Source of the DNA: Pseudo-nitzschia pungens
Taxonomy: Eukaryota > Bacillariophyta > Bacillariophyceae > Bacillariales > Bacillariaceae
Direction of reading: 5' to 3'
Assembly (NCBI GenBank): GCA_037355855.1
Contig: CM074769.1
Location: 2,170,001 to 2,234,000 of the forward strand
DNA length: 64,000 bases
Below, one piece after another: positions 27,495 through 38,228 of the stretch (the stretch's first letter is position 1; every line of letters begins with the position of its first letter). Position numbers and translations under genes: made by a program. Under the pieces are notes generated by a model that saw only the letters and a list, made by a program, of their open reading frames with translations, had not been told where the DNA came from and did no database searches.

Positions 27495-30444
27495 GATCAG
27501 AAGGAAACCCAGTCTGTCGCAGGGATGGAAGAGTTGCCGGAGCTGATTTGGTGGAAACATTGGCATGGCTCAAATCACTGACACTAGCATCATGGCTGGA
27601 GGAGAATGCAATTGCAGCAACTCCAAGCCTCAATGCAGAGGCTGCGTCTTCCCCACCACCGGCAGCAGGAACTGCAGTTGAGGAATCAGGAGAGGCCACA
27701 GGGAGGTCACCAGCCATGGCATTCTGGGGAGGGTCAGGAACTGCAGGGGGAACTTCAGGAGGAATACCAGGAGAGGCATCAGCCTCGGCAACATTGGAAG
27801 GATCACCTCCAGTAGGAACACCACCTGCAGGCGCTGAAGCCTGGACATCAGTGAGATTGGAAGTACCGGTTGCTAAAGTATCCATGGATTGAGAATCATC
27901 AAATCCGCCACCACCACTGTCAGCACGGGCTTGGAGGTTAAAGTGCAGATCCAGATCAAAGGTGAGGTCTGGGGCAAGGTCAACTGACAAGTCATCATCA
28001 ACAAGTTCCCAATCTCTTGCATCCCCATCACCAAAAAAGGGAAGAGAGTCATCCTGCATTGGATCAGCAGCAGGTTCAGTTTCCACAACACAATTGGCAG
28101 CATCATCCCAATGGTAGGCTTCCATTTCAGTCAAGCACTCAGAAGAGAACCATTGTCGAACACAAGAACCATAATGAGCTTCCAGTATAATAGGCAGGAA
28201 AGACAACATGGCCATTGCTTCAGCCTTGGTAGTGATATTGTACAAAGCAAGGATCTCGCCTCGGTATGAACTGGTATCGACAGAAAGAAAAAGAGGCCAT
28301 GACCAATTGTCACGGGTTCTGATACCCAGAAGCACACTGCGCAGTGTCTTCAAACCCAGCCCTTGGCCCAGGTCAACTGGAAGATCAAGATCAACTACCC
28401 CCAGAACAGGAGCAGTTTCATGGCTCTCAATAAATTTAGCTTGGCGGTGCTTAGCCTGGCGAACAGTCTTGAGCTTGGAGGGGGGAAGAGGTCTGTCAGA
28501 AGGATTGGTAGCTGTCTCAATAAACTTGTAGAATTTACCATCAGGGAGAGAGGCAATGTCTGAAGGTTTGCACCGATTGAACTGGGCTTTGAGGAGCTTA
28601 ACAGTTTGGGCGCGCTTTGTAGCATCACACAAAACATGTGCAGCCAGAACAGGATTGGGATCAGGAGTTCTGGAGTTGTCAAGGCTGATATTCTTCCTGA
28701 TAACAGCAATAGGACACGCCTGAAACCTGGGATGAGTCTGAAGCAATTCGTTGTAGTGGTCAAGATCAAAACTCTGCATGTAAGATCCAAGGAGAAAGCC
28801 ACATGTGACAATAACTGGGGCCTGTATGTGGTCATATTTCAGGTCCATGTCACGGTCTCTGAGCCTCTGGAGCAATTGTGTTGAAAAGAGTTTCTCCAGG
28901 GAAGCACTGTGGCCCACAAAGAAGCGTAGATGAGGAGCAGTTCTACTGCGAAGCCAGAGCTGAGCAACATACAATTCCAAGGTCTTCCTGTCAGGAAGTG
29001 TCGTCCAAAACTTGGTAACAGGCTTGGCCTTGGGGTTGAGCCTGGCTCTGGAGGGAAAAACATACAACACCAGGCGCTTGTCAACAGTCCATAGTAGATC
29101 CAAAGCTTCCTTGAGAGACTTGAGCAGCTCATCATATAGTTCCCCAGGGTGTTGTGACATCAACCTTGGAAGGGACAGAGTGACATAAGAACGATGAGAA
29201 CACTTGGTGCCAGCAGTGACATCCACTGGAGCTCTAGAATCACTGGAGCAAACCCCTCGGCGTTGGAGGAAATGCCCAGCAGAGGAGGACAAGACAGTAG
29301 CATCACCACCACCAGGAAGAAAGGACACTGATTTGGAAGTGGAAGCATCATCAACTGCAGTTGGCGCAGGTGTAGGAGGTCGCTTCTTGAAATACCAGTG
29401 GGAGCCAAGCACCTGATTGGCTGCCAACCAAACTCGTCCTTCAGTGCTGGGCAAAAGGTTACCTTCACAATACAGGTCATCAAAACACTCAGGAGACATC
29501 TTGGCCAAACCAATAAGACATCTCTTCAGAGCATGGCCTGAAGGTTGCTTGGTCCAGTCTGCAGAGGCTTGAAAGCAGAGAGTAGCAAGGGAAACCAGGG
29601 ACTCCACAGAAGCAGTTCTCCACTCAGGGTTGTCAGGAAAAGCTTGAGCATATGCTGGAGGGATGGCAGACTGACAGACATCATGGATGGATTTCTTGTC
29701 ATTCCCATCTTTCTTGCTGAAGAAGTGAGTGGGGCTAGGACACCCAGTCCATAGCCGGGATCCTGCTGGAGTTTTACGAAGAGTGTGGATAGGGGTGGGA
29801 ATGGAAGCACGACCAGTAAAAGGCCCCTTACCGTAGAAGCACCAGAGGAAGGAATCTGAGTGAGCTTTGTTGGCAGCAGCCAGGGCTTTCTTGCGCAGGG
29901 TATGTCGCTCTGCAGACGGTGTGTCAGAAAGAAAAGCAAGAGTAGCTTGTTTCAGACTAGACTTGGAAGGAGAGACCTTGGAAGGAGGGTGCTTAGAGTC
30001 TGAGTGCTCAGAGCCTGGCTGGCCATCCCTAGACGTCGCACTGTTGGACTTTCCACTGTTGGGCTTCCCACTGTTGGACGTCCCACTGTTGGAATTTCCA
30101 CTGTTGGGCTTCCCACTGTTGGACTTCCCACTGTCAGACGTCCCACTGTCGGACTGCCCACTGCCTGAATGCCCTGTGTCTGAATGCCCAGTGCCTGACT
30201 GCTCAGTGCTCATATCAACATCATCTAGTGCACCAGTAGACACGGCAGAAGTGAAGGACATATCATCATCAGAAGGGAGCGAATCCCTAGCTGTACGGGG
30301 AGAGGGAGGGGGAGAGGGAGTAGCCTGAAGAACGGAACCAGCAGGTAGTCGGCGGGAAGGGGTCCCCGTAAAGGCGCGTTTGTTTGAAGGAGTGTTAGCC
30401 AAGGTAGACCTTTTTCGCCTGGAAGCTGGCGGGGGGAGAGGCAT
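27487..30444 (-). CDS. LINE ORF1, gag-like (copy B)
   Basis: 985 residues, starting MPLPPPASRRKRS. A basic N-terminus is followed by a Ser-Gly-x repeat (about residues 80-135) built from 15-bp DNA units. A large folded middle (about 165-750) has no domain I recognise with certainty, and the C-terminus is acidic, then Pro/Ala/Gly-rich. By position it is the RNP protein of the LINE. It overlaps ORF2 by eight bases, an arrangement that suggests termination-reinitiation. Confidence 0.85.
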   Translation of the reverse strand: MPLPPPASRRKRSTLANTPSNKRAFTGTPSRRLPAGSVLQATPSPPPSPRTARDSLPSDDDMSFTSAVSTGALDDVDMSTEQSGTGHSDTGHSGSGQSDSGTSDSGKSNSGKPNSGNSNSGTSNSGKPNSGKSNSATSRDGQPGSEHSDSKHPPSKVSPSKSSLKQATLAFLSDTPSAERHTLRKKALAAANKAHSDSFLWCFYGKGPFTGRASIPTPIHTLRKTPAGSRLWTGCPSPTHFFSKKDGNDKKSIHDVCQSAIPPAYAQAFPDNPEWRTASVESLVSLATLCFQASADWTKQPSGHALKRCLIGLAKMSPECFDDLYCEGNLLPSTEGRVWLAANQVLGSHWYFKKRPPTPAPTAVDDASTSKSVSFLPGGGDATVLSSSAGHFLQRRGVCSSDSRAPVDVTAGTKCSHRSYVTLSLPRLMSQHPGELYDELLKSLKEALDLLWTVDKRLVLYVFPSRARLNPKAKPVTKFWTTLPDRKTLELYVAQLWLRSRTAPHLRFFVGHSASLEKLFSTQLLQRLRDRDMDLKYDHIQAPVIVTCGFLLGSYMQSFDLDHYNELLQTHPRFQACPIAVIRKNISLDNSRTPDPNPVLAAHVLCDATKRAQTVKLLKAQFNRCKPSDIASLPDGKFYKFIETATNPSDRPLPPSKLKTVRQAKHRQAKFIESHETAPVLGVVDLDLPVDLGQGLGLKTLRSVLLGIRTRDNWSWPLFLSVDTSSYRGEILALYNITTKAEAMAMLSFLPIILEAHYGSCVRQWFSSECLTEMEAYHWDDAANCVVETEPAADPMQDDSLPFFGDGDARDWELVDDDLSVDLAPDLTFDLDLHFNLQARADSGGGGFDDSQSMDTLATGTSNLTDVQASAPAGGVPTGGDPSNVAEADASPGIPPEVPPAVPDPPQNAMAGDLPVASPDSSTAVPAAGGGEDAASALRLGVAAIAFSSSHDASVSDLSHANVSTKSAPATLPSLRQTGFPSDHG

Positions 30445-32334
30445 GGTGAGGCTAGGATCGTCTGAATAGGCGTGTTGGCTCGGGCGCTGGTAGGCTGTCA
30501 GTGTTAACCTGTATGGATATATACAGATGGGTGTATTCTACACTGCTCTGGGAGTGCAACTGCTGGTGAGCTGACTGCTGGTGGGCTGACTGCTGGTGGG
30601 CTGATTGCTGAGAGCCTGACTGCTGGGAGCCTGACTGCGGGATGGATAGCTTGGGGTTGTACGCTGGGTTTGATAGCTTGGGGTTGTACGCTGGGTTTGA
30701 ACCAGGGTACAGCAGCAACAACAGGTCCAACGTTGTTCTGGACAGGAAAAAACTCCAGGGGATCCAAAAAGAACTGGAGCACTACCAGAAATGGCACGTT
30801 CGAAACCCACAGAGGTGCTCTGGAGTTACAAAATTTAGAAACTCCTGTAGACTACTCGAAATTGTTGCTAAAAAACGAGCAAAATTTGTCTCACACTTGG
30901 AGCGCAAAAACTCTGCGCGGAAGAACTCTGCAGATCGTGTAGGCGTGTAGGCTTGGACTCTAGGCTTGTACTCGTACTGTACTCGTAGCGTAGCTTGAAA
31001 ATTGTGCAAATTTGAACAATTTTGCAACTACTGCAAATCGTGTAGGCTTTTAGGCTTGCAAATTCGAATCGTTAACGATTTGAATTGAAATACAGCAGCC
31101 CACCAGGGAAGCTTGTACGTTGAAAACAGGGGCTTTAGTAGGAACACTTAGGGACCGGGAGAGATCAATGGCAGGGCACACTTAAAAGGCTCAAGAGGGA
31201 ACTTGAAGTTCAAACTCGCAAGTACTTTTAAGTGGAAACAGTATCCAGGGGCAATTGGCTTGAAAACAGGGACCTTGAGCGAGGCACTTAGGGACCAGGG
31301 AAGCAGTGGAAACAGTATCCGGGGGCAATTGGCCTGAAAACAAATACCTTGAGCGAGACACTTAGGGACCAGGGAAGCTGCTTGCTTGAAAACAGGGGCT
31401 TTAGTAGAAAGACCTAGGGACCAGGGGGAGGCTTGTGTCTTGAAAACAGTGTCGAACTTGAAGTTCAAGTTGGGGTTGCTTAATAGCGAAAACACTTAGG
31501 GATCAGGGAACTCGCGGACACTTAGGGACCAGGGAAATTGTAGTCTTGAAAACAAGGGGCTGTAGTAGCTGTAGTCTTGGAAACAAGAGTGCAATAAGTA
31601 GGAGGTACTTAGGGATCGGTTGGTCTTGGCTTGAAAACAGGTGTAGTAGGGGAAGCCTTAAGCGAAAACACTTAGGGACTAGGGGGCTTGGCTAGGAATC
31701 AGGGGTACTCTTAAGTGATAAACACATAAGGAGTGGTGGGCAATTGGCTTGAAAATAAAGGGGGAACTGGAAGATATGCTCGCGTGAACGTGCAAATACT
31801 TAAGGATCAGCGCGTAGGAACCTTCTAGAAGGGGGGGTTTGTATGTGTTCGACAACTTCAACTTGAAAAGGCTTATGGAAGTCAGCAAGGAACCTTGAAG
31901 AATGTAGAACGTTAAGTGGATATCACTTAAGGGGCTTGAAAGACTGTATAGCGTTAAATAATAAGGTAGCTTGAAAACAGATCGAAAAACAAACCGAGCT
32001 CGGAGACAAAGCGGAACCGAAACAGAATCAGCTGTAGAAATTAGTACTGGGAGTTCTGTAGAAATTATGTGTCCTTGTTTTCGGTCGTGTTGCTTGTTGC
32101 TTGCCGACCGTCGACAGGAAACAAGGAACCAAAGCAACCAAAGGAAGCAAGGAGCAGCCAAACAAACAGCAGAATCAGATAGGGGAGGTCTCTGTTAATA
32201 GGTGTAGTGCTTGGTTTTGTTGTAGGAGCTTTAGAAGTGAGTGAGATATCAAAGGGGAAAGTTGTGTAGAAATCTACGTGTTTTAAGTACTGGAACATCG
32301 GAACGTCGGACAAAATCGCGCGTCGCAAAATTGT
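30445..32334 (-). repeat. LINE 5' region with degenerate monomers (copy B)
   Basis: No coding sequence. Repeats of CTTGAAAACAGG / CTTAGGGACCAGGG fill about 31110-31990. The 75 bp at the 5' terminus are strongly conserved with the non-autonomous element at 40274. Between 30540 and 30690 there are small tandem units, including a 29-bp doublet (GATAGCTTGGGGTTGTACGC, 30646 and 30670). A block at about 30700-30860 is shared in antisense with the LTR elements. Confidence 0.8.
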
Positions 32335-32387
32335 GGGGACAGGATAAGAAGCAGGAACAGAAGACAAAACCAAGGTACAAAGTGTAA

Positions 32388-35300
32388 TCAACCCTGAGGT
32401 CCAGTAAGCCAGGCTCTGAGAAGAGCAGCCTCTTGTTGGTATGGCTGCACTGGTGGAACAGGCGCTGCATATTGCTTCCTTGCAAGGTGGATGGTTGCAA
32501 GCCACTGCCGCTTGGCAGTCAGGGTGTAACCTTGTAGGACGTGGAACGGGGTTTGTAACAGGGAGTGTGACTGGGGAAGTGCACCAGCTGCACCAATTGC
32601 CAATTCTGAGGTGATGGAAGCATCAAGAGATTGGTGTTGTTCAGCATCAAGGGTACCCCCAGGACCATGGAGTCGTTCATTCCTATAAGTCCAAAGATCC
32701 CAGGAGGTAAGAAAGAACTGATGGATGACAGCTGTAGCCCAACGTTTGGGAGAGCGCTTGCTTCCAATGTGGGAGTAGTAGTCAGCCTGAATTTGGTACC
32801 AGCGAGGAGACCACCTACCAAGAAGCCAGTTGTGCCAGCCAATAGTCCTCTGTGCCCTGACAGCAGAAGCAATTGCAAGTGAGTAGGATGATGGATAAAT
32901 GGTCTGGCCCTTCCGAACTCTGGTGAGAAGATCCACAATGGCAACAACCAAGGATGGATCAGTTTGTTCAACTTCAAGCCTCTTCTGCAGTGGTCCCTTG
33001 AAAGCTGACACACTGTGCTGTACTGCCCCAGTGTCCTTGCAGGAGAGCACATGAGAGACCTTCTCGTTGTCTGCATCACACAATGGGCACCGGGAGTGAT
33101 CCTGATACTGGTAGTGAAGTAGTTGGTTGCCAACACCAATGCATCCAGAAGCAAATTTGACAAACCACCGTTGCATGCCAGGAGGTAATCGCTTGAAGGC
33201 AGACAGATGGGCACACCAATGGATGGAACTCAAAACAGGTTGTGGAATGGGAATATCATGGTGGGTCTGCCAGTATTTAAGAAGAGGAGGACCAGAAATG
33301 GCAACATGCAGAGCATTCTGATCAAACCTTGAACACTTGCATCCATTGAGAGAAAAAGCCCAAGGCTCAAACACAAGTCTGGGATAGTGATGGGCCGAAG
33401 CTCTATGAACAGAGAGAAAGGCCTTTGCCATGCTGTCAACCTGATGATTGCGAAGGGCCCACCAATCAAGAAAGATTCCAGCTTGATGGCCCTGAACCCA
33501 CTGAAAGTGCACAGAGATTGGCAGGGCAGAAATCATGTTTCTGATGACATAAACATAATCAAAAGACTTCTGGGAAATAACCAAAGGCCAAGATCCCTGA
33601 GCCTGTTTGAGAGCTGTGTCACCATCCAGAGCAATAGTGATAGAGCCAGAAGCAATATCAAAAAGATTCACCAGAGCAGTGCAACAGGTGAGAACTCCAA
33701 TGATACCCGCCAGTTCACTCCTGTAGGATGACTGATCCTCAGGAGATCCACTGACAAAATTACAGCCAGTGAGGAACAATGAAGCAGTCTTGGTGGAGGT
33801 ATTGGGTGACAAAATGAAAGCAGAAGTTCCTCTGAGAAGGTCAGGATCAAATGAACCATCACATACAGCACTGGCAGTACCACTCTGGATAGCATCAACA
33901 AGGTGCTGACAGCCAGCCTGTGGTAGAGAATATTTGTGGAGAAGTACTCTTGGAGACGCACAGAGTGCATCAAAGGCATCTGCAGGGGAGTCTGGAAGAG
34001 AATCAAAAGGATTGTACACCAGAGGATCCATGTCAGGAGGTTCGGAGACAAAGGCTGAGGACCCAACCACTCGAACAACTTGTCCGCAAATAACAGGGCA
34101 GACAAGCACATCAGCACAGGCTGGTTTGTCAGAAATGAGTTCAGAAGTGACCCTGTATCTGCCCCTGCCCTGGGAGGTGCTCACAATCCAGCCAGTAGAA
34201 GTTTTGAAGAATATTCTGTTGGTAGATGGAGACAAAAACCAAGGCCAGAGAGAAGCTGTCTGGGGAGAGAGCCAATGCCCAAGATGAAAAGAAGGAGCCA
34301 GTGCCCTGGCTGCAGGGAGTGGACAAGGGGGAAGAAAACAGGTCTGAAGTGCCTTAGTCCAAAAACGCTTTGCTGCTGGAGGCCAAGATGGAGGACATCT
34401 CGGCCAGTCAAGATGATCCCTCAAGTGATTGGAGGAGGTCAGCTGGAAAGCCATGGGAGAGAGTCTTTTTCCATCTGGAGTACAAATGTCAGCAAGGGAA
34501 ATAGCCTTGAGGGACATGCGCATGTGATTCAAGAGGGACAAGTCAGCACCTCTGAAGCCAGAGTTGACAAAGGCTTGCATGAGATAACAGTCATTGGAAC
34601 GTAACAGAGGAAGATCTGGGAAGTCTTCAAACAAGCTCACAGGGTGAACAGAGAAAAACTTCCACACATGTTTGTACCAGCAAGTAGTGACGTAGGAAGC
34701 AAAAGGATGATATGGTGTGACACCAAGATGGAGAGGAATGCCAAGTTCGAGCCGTAGAGACTCAGCAGTTAGCCTGAGAATCCGACCAGTTTGGGAGGAC
34801 CTGACTGATTCCTGAAAGAGGGTGGCAATATGACTGAACTCTTGGAGGAGGTAGGGATGAATGAAACCAAAGCCTTGATAGAGGGAAGGACCATAGAACA
34901 CATGTCTGGGAAATGTCCGTGACATCCCTGCTTTATTCAGCACAGGAACAAGAGCTGGGTGAATTATCTTAGTCCAAGTGGCCTCATCAAGTTGCGTGAC
35001 AGGCATGGGGTATTCAACAGACTTCATGAAAGAATACTTGAAGGTGTAGAGGGATGCGCGCTTCTCACACTTGGAAGCCTTGAGCTGAGAGCCAAAAGAC
35101 TGAGACTGTGACTGCATGTGAGCAATCTGTGCTTCCTCATTGCCATCCATGGAGATAAAAACCCCAAGAGTCTTGTCAGCATGGTCAACTTCAAAACGAT
35201 CCAGGGTAGCTCGATTGCCATTCTTGTCAGCAACGGAGAAGTCACCGGGCATGTCAGCAATGGAACGATAATCCCAACCGGATCCATTCCATTTGAAATC

Positions 35301-38228
35301 AATCAAATAACAGAAGGATTTGGCAGGTTCAATAGCACCACCAGTGGCAATAATCCCACCAGCCCACCGGTCAAGAGCTTCCTGAAAGTCAACAGCTAAT
35401 TCCTCACCAGATGTGGAGGAATCAGAGCCAGCACAAAACAAATCTGTGTCATCCACAAAGGCAAAACCCACAAGAGAAACCAGTTGCAGTGACAAAGAAG
35501 TGATAAGATGGACACCATGCCCAGCCTGTTGCATCATTCGGAAGACAATTGTTGACACCAAAGCCCAAAGAGTTGGACCAATACCATTGCCTTGGCCACA
35601 ACCACTGAGAGGAACAGGTTCATCACCATACACAGGACCTGACCGACCAAAGCCAGTTTTGATGTGGTGCTTAGCATGTTGCAGAGTAGACAGAAGAACT
35701 TCACACACATGTGCAGGAACACCAAAGCTCTGGAGAGTGAGACCTGCAATGGGATGAGAGATTCTATCATAACAGCCCTTGGCATCATTCATAGCAACAG
35801 CACCAGATCTGCGCTTCTGCCTCAACACATCACAGATGAGCTTCTTGTTCAGGCAGGTGTTGATGGCCTTGTGGTGTTTCCTGCTTCCATGTTGATCAAC
35901 AGCCACTGCATTGGCACGTTCAGCGTAGGCAAGAATGCGTCTGCCAATCATTTTGTTGTTGATTTGGAACTCAGGAGACATCAACTGGATGAGCCTCATC
36001 TTATCCACTCTATATTCACCAGGTTTCTTGAAGATCTCAACATCCGTGATGACCTGCCAGGCAGAAGGAGAGAAGCCAACAATCAATGGGACTGATCTCA
36101 GTAGAGTGTCAAACTTGTTCAGCTGGGGATCCAGGGCAAAAGCCTTGTGGTGGGCAAAACTCAAACAGGAAGGTTCACTTGCTGTGCGTTCCCTCTGGCG
36201 TTTCCAGGCAGCAGCATTGTCAGCTGGACACACTGAATAGTCAAAGGGGGGCAAACGCAGAATAGAGGCAGGGACTTTGAGACAAGAAAGAAATTCAGAC
36301 AGGTATTTGTCAGTGGCAGGAGGAGGATTATATGTGCCATCAAGAACTTGAGCAGAAGCATGGGCTGTGCCGAGGTAGCCAAAATCTTGAATGAAGGAGG
36401 GAGTCATGGAGGGAGTGCCAAGACACTGCTGTTGACGCCGGACATTGGATTCAGCCATAGCTGGAACCATAGTGGACTGGGACTCCAAGACCTGTTCAAC
36501 ACCATCATGGCCAACTGCAATAGCTCTCAAGACAGCTGACTTGTTGACACGTCCCCGAATAGACCTAGCAGCAAGGCCAAGCTCTCTTTGAAGTCGTTCC
36601 CTGCGCATCCTGGCACGAATCTGGGAAGCATTCTGGTTGTGAGGTTTGCCTTCAGCAAGAAGTGCATCCACCAGGCCTTGATTGAAGGAGTCTCTCCATG
36701 AGGGGGCCAATTTTTTCACTGCCCGGTATTGCCTGTAAGCTTGTTTCAGATGGAGGATAGCACTGGAAAGATCACTGTGTTCTCCTTTGTAGAGAGAAAG
36801 CTTGCATGCCAGCCTTTTCAAAACAGTATGACTGGTGGACACACCCTGTCTCAGCTTAACAACACGCCGCCAAAAGTCAATTGTATCACGATAGACTTGC
36901 AGTTTCGGGGACCATGGAACCAGACCAGCTCTAGTGTGGCAAAGGTTTTGTTCAACAGAGAGCCTGAGAGAGGTGGAGGTTTCATGGAGGACGTCATATG
37001 TGGTGATGAGATCAGCGCGCACAGAAATATCCCCAGACTGAAACTGAGCCAGGAGGTGCTCCAGCTTAGCTTGGAGAGAAAACACTCCAGCCTTGAGAAA
37101 GCTATGCCTGACACGCTTGAAATACCGTTGGCGCAGATGAGGGTGGGAGGACTGGAGTTTGGAATGAGAGAAGCTCACGGGAGGTGGCAGGTGTTTGCCC
37201 ATGAGGCTGCAATTACAGACTTCAATCCAAAGCATTCTGTGGTCAGATTCCATACCATAGGCACCACCAAAGGGACAATACCCAGCCCGGAGAACATCAA
37301 CATTCTCAGAGACCCAAATGGCATCAATTGGTGTTCGGGTATTGTTGCGGTTGTGAGTGGCAGGAGGAGAAGACGTACTATGACGGGTAAGAATGGCATC
37401 TCTGAAACCAAGAGCCTGGAGCTCAAAAGACAAGCCATTAGTCCGAACATCAGCATTTTGATCAATCCCAAGAATGACCTGGTCACCTGCACCCAGACAG
37501 ACCTTAAGGGCAGCAGTCAAATCCCTGTGAAAGAGAATGCATGGGTTGGGACTGAAAAGATTTTCAGCTGCTTGAAAGTATCGGTACTGTTGATTCCAGA
37601 CGGAACCAAGATCCCTGTCATTTTCAACAGGGCAGTAAGCAGAAAACATAGTGACAGTGTAACCATCCCTGCCCTGAAACTTGACAAAGGACCATCTTCC
37701 AAGACCAGAAGGATCAGCCCCATGGGCAATCTTGTGGGAACTGAACAGTTGATCAATGGAAAATCCTGTACCACCAGGCTGAAGCCATGAACAGTCAGAA
37801 GCTTCATGCTTGTTGTTGGCAAGATAGGAAAAACTTGAGGGACTGACATTCTTCATGCGCCGATTGAAAAGCTCACAGGGCAGGAGTTTGGATTCATTCA
37901 AACAATGTTCAGCAAAAAGAGCCACACTGGCATTGCTCTTGACAAATTGACGGGCGTTGTGCTTGGACATGGACATAAAGGCAGCTCTGCGCTGTGGTCC
38001 AATGTTTTGGAATGTGATGATGGTGGAGTTAGAGGATGGAGCTTGAGGGAAGGAATGACCAAAAGTGTCAGAATCCTTAGCAGCAAGAGATTCTCCATGA
38101 AGAGTTAATTGGACAAAATGAGGGACAGGGGAAGAGTCGGAGGGGGAAAAGGGAGAAACAGGAGAAGCATTGATGGGATTTGGATTGGAAGGCATCCCAT
38201 CACACCTCATATCAGAAGAGCTAACCAT
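32388..38228 (-). CDS. LINE ORF2: APE endonuclease, RT, RNase H, zinc knuckle (copy C)
   Basis: Same length and domain order as the copy B protein, with the ATG at 38228 overlapping the ORF1 stop at 38221-38223. The frame is uninterrupted and the motifs SDHRM, FVDDTD, CDGSFD and CPLCDADNEKVSHVLSC are all present. Differences from copy B are scattered single substitutions. With ORF1 broken and no 3' hairpins, the element itself is probably immobile, though ORF2 could act in trans if transcribed. Confidence 0.9.
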   Translation of the reverse strand: MVSSSDMRCDGMPSNPNPINASPVSPFSPSDSSPVPHFVQLTLHGESLAAKDSDTFGHSFPQAPSSNSTIITFQNIGPQRRAAFMSMSKHNARQFVKSNASVALFAEHCLNESKLLPCELFNRRMKNVSPSSFSYLANNKHEASDCSWLQPGGTGFSIDQLFSSHKIAHGADPSGLGRWSFVKFQGRDGYTVTMFSAYCPVENDRDLGSVWNQQYRYFQAAENLFSPNPCILFHRDLTAALKVCLGAGDQVILGIDQNADVRTNGLSFELQALGFRDAILTRHSTSSPPATHNRNNTRTPIDAIWVSENVDVLRAGYCPFGGAYGMESDHRMLWIEVCNCSLMGKHLPPPVSFSHSKLQSSHPHLRQRYFKRVRHSFLKAGVFSLQAKLEHLLAQFQSGDISVRADLITTYDVLHETSTSLRLSVEQNLCHTRAGLVPWSPKLQVYRDTIDFWRRVVKLRQGVSTSHTVLKRLACKLSLYKGEHSDLSSAILHLKQAYRQYRAVKKLAPSWRDSFNQGLVDALLAEGKPHNQNASQIRARMRRERLQRELGLAARSIRGRVNKSAVLRAIAVGHDGVEQVLESQSTMVPAMAESNVRRQQQCLGTPSMTPSFIQDFGYLGTAHASAQVLDGTYNPPPATDKYLSEFLSCLKVPASILRLPPFDYSVCPADNAAAWKRQRERTASEPSCLSFAHHKAFALDPQLNKFDTLLRSVPLIVGFSPSAWQVITDVEIFKKPGEYRVDKMRLIQLMSPEFQINNKMIGRRILAYAERANAVAVDQHGSRKHHKAINTCLNKKLICDVLRQKRRSGAVAMNDAKGCYDRISHPIAGLTLQSFGVPAHVCEVLLSTLQHAKHHIKTGFGRSGPVYGDEPVPLSGCGQGNGIGPTLWALVSTIVFRMMQQAGHGVHLITSLSLQLVSLVGFAFVDDTDLFCAGSDSSTSGEELAVDFQEALDRWAGGIIATGGAIEPAKSFCYLIDFKWNGSGWDYRSIADMPGDFSVADKNGNRATLDRFEVDHADKTLGVFISMDGNEEAQIAHMQSQSQSFGSQLKASKCEKRASLYTFKYSFMKSVEYPMPVTQLDEATWTKIIHPALVPVLNKAGMSRTFPRHVFYGPSLYQGFGFIHPYLLQEFSHIATLFQESVRSSQTGRILRLTAESLRLELGIPLHLGVTPYHPFASYVTTCWYKHVWKFFSVHPVSLFEDFPDLPLLRSNDCYLMQAFVNSGFRGADLSLLNHMRMSLKAISLADICTPDGKRLSPMAFQLTSSNHLRDHLDWPRCPPSWPPAAKRFWTKALQTCFLPPCPLPAARALAPSFHLGHWLSPQTASLWPWFLSPSTNRIFFKTSTGWIVSTSQGRGRYRVTSELISDKPACADVLVCPVICGQVVRVVGSSAFVSEPPDMDPLVYNPFDSLPDSPADAFDALCASPRVLLHKYSLPQAGCQHLVDAIQSGTASAVCDGSFDPDLLRGTSAFILSPNTSTKTASLFLTGCNFVSGSPEDQSSYRSELAGIIGVLTCCTALVNLFDIASGSITIALDGDTALKQAQGSWPLVISQKSFDYVYVIRNMISALPISVHFQWVQGHQAGIFLDWWALRNHQVDSMAKAFLSVHRASAHHYPRLVFEPWAFSLNGCKCSRFDQNALHVAISGPPLLKYWQTHHDIPIPQPVLSSIHWCAHLSAFKRLPPGMQRWFVKFASGCIGVGNQLLHYQYQDHSRCPLCDADNEKVSHVLSCKDTGAVQHSVSAFKGPLQKRLEVEQTDPSLVVAIVDLLTRVRKGQTIYPSSYSLAIASAVRAQRTIGWHNWLLGRWSPRWYQIQADYYSHIGSKRSPKRWATAVIHQFFLTSWDLWTYRNERLHGPGGTLDAEQHQSLDASITSELAIGAAGALPQSHSLLQTPFHVLQGYTLTAKRQWLATIHLARKQYAAPVPPVQPYQQEAALLRAWLTGPQG

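Larger units (their letters stand above)
21351..32334 (-). mobile_element. LINE copy B, complete
   Basis: About 10.98 kb. From 5' to 3' (right to left): 5' terminus at 32334, 1.9-kb repeated 5' region, ORF1 (30444-27487), ORF2 (27494-21654), 285-bp 3' untranslated region with two hairpins, and an (ATT)n tail at about 21351-21368. APE endonuclease plus RNase H place it among APE-type LINEs of the I/Ingi/Tad kind; the exact clade needs a tree. Both ORFs are intact, so it may be active. No target duplication is visible: the right flank is the truncated 3' region of LINE copy C and the left flank is unrelated. Confidence 0.93.

Noticed and set aside
29867..30328. 153-codon plus-strand frame with Leu/Pro repeats
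   Set aside because: Antisense of the Ser-Gly repeat in LINE ORF1.
32255..32334. HDV-like ribozyme at the LINE 5' end
   Set aside because: Stems are plausible, but I could not lay out the nested double-pseudoknot with its catalytic C. Kept only as a conserved terminus.
36729..37790. 353-codon plus-strand frame, also present at 25995-27056
   Set aside because: It lies antisense to LINE ORF2. Its presence in both copies only reflects their near-identity.
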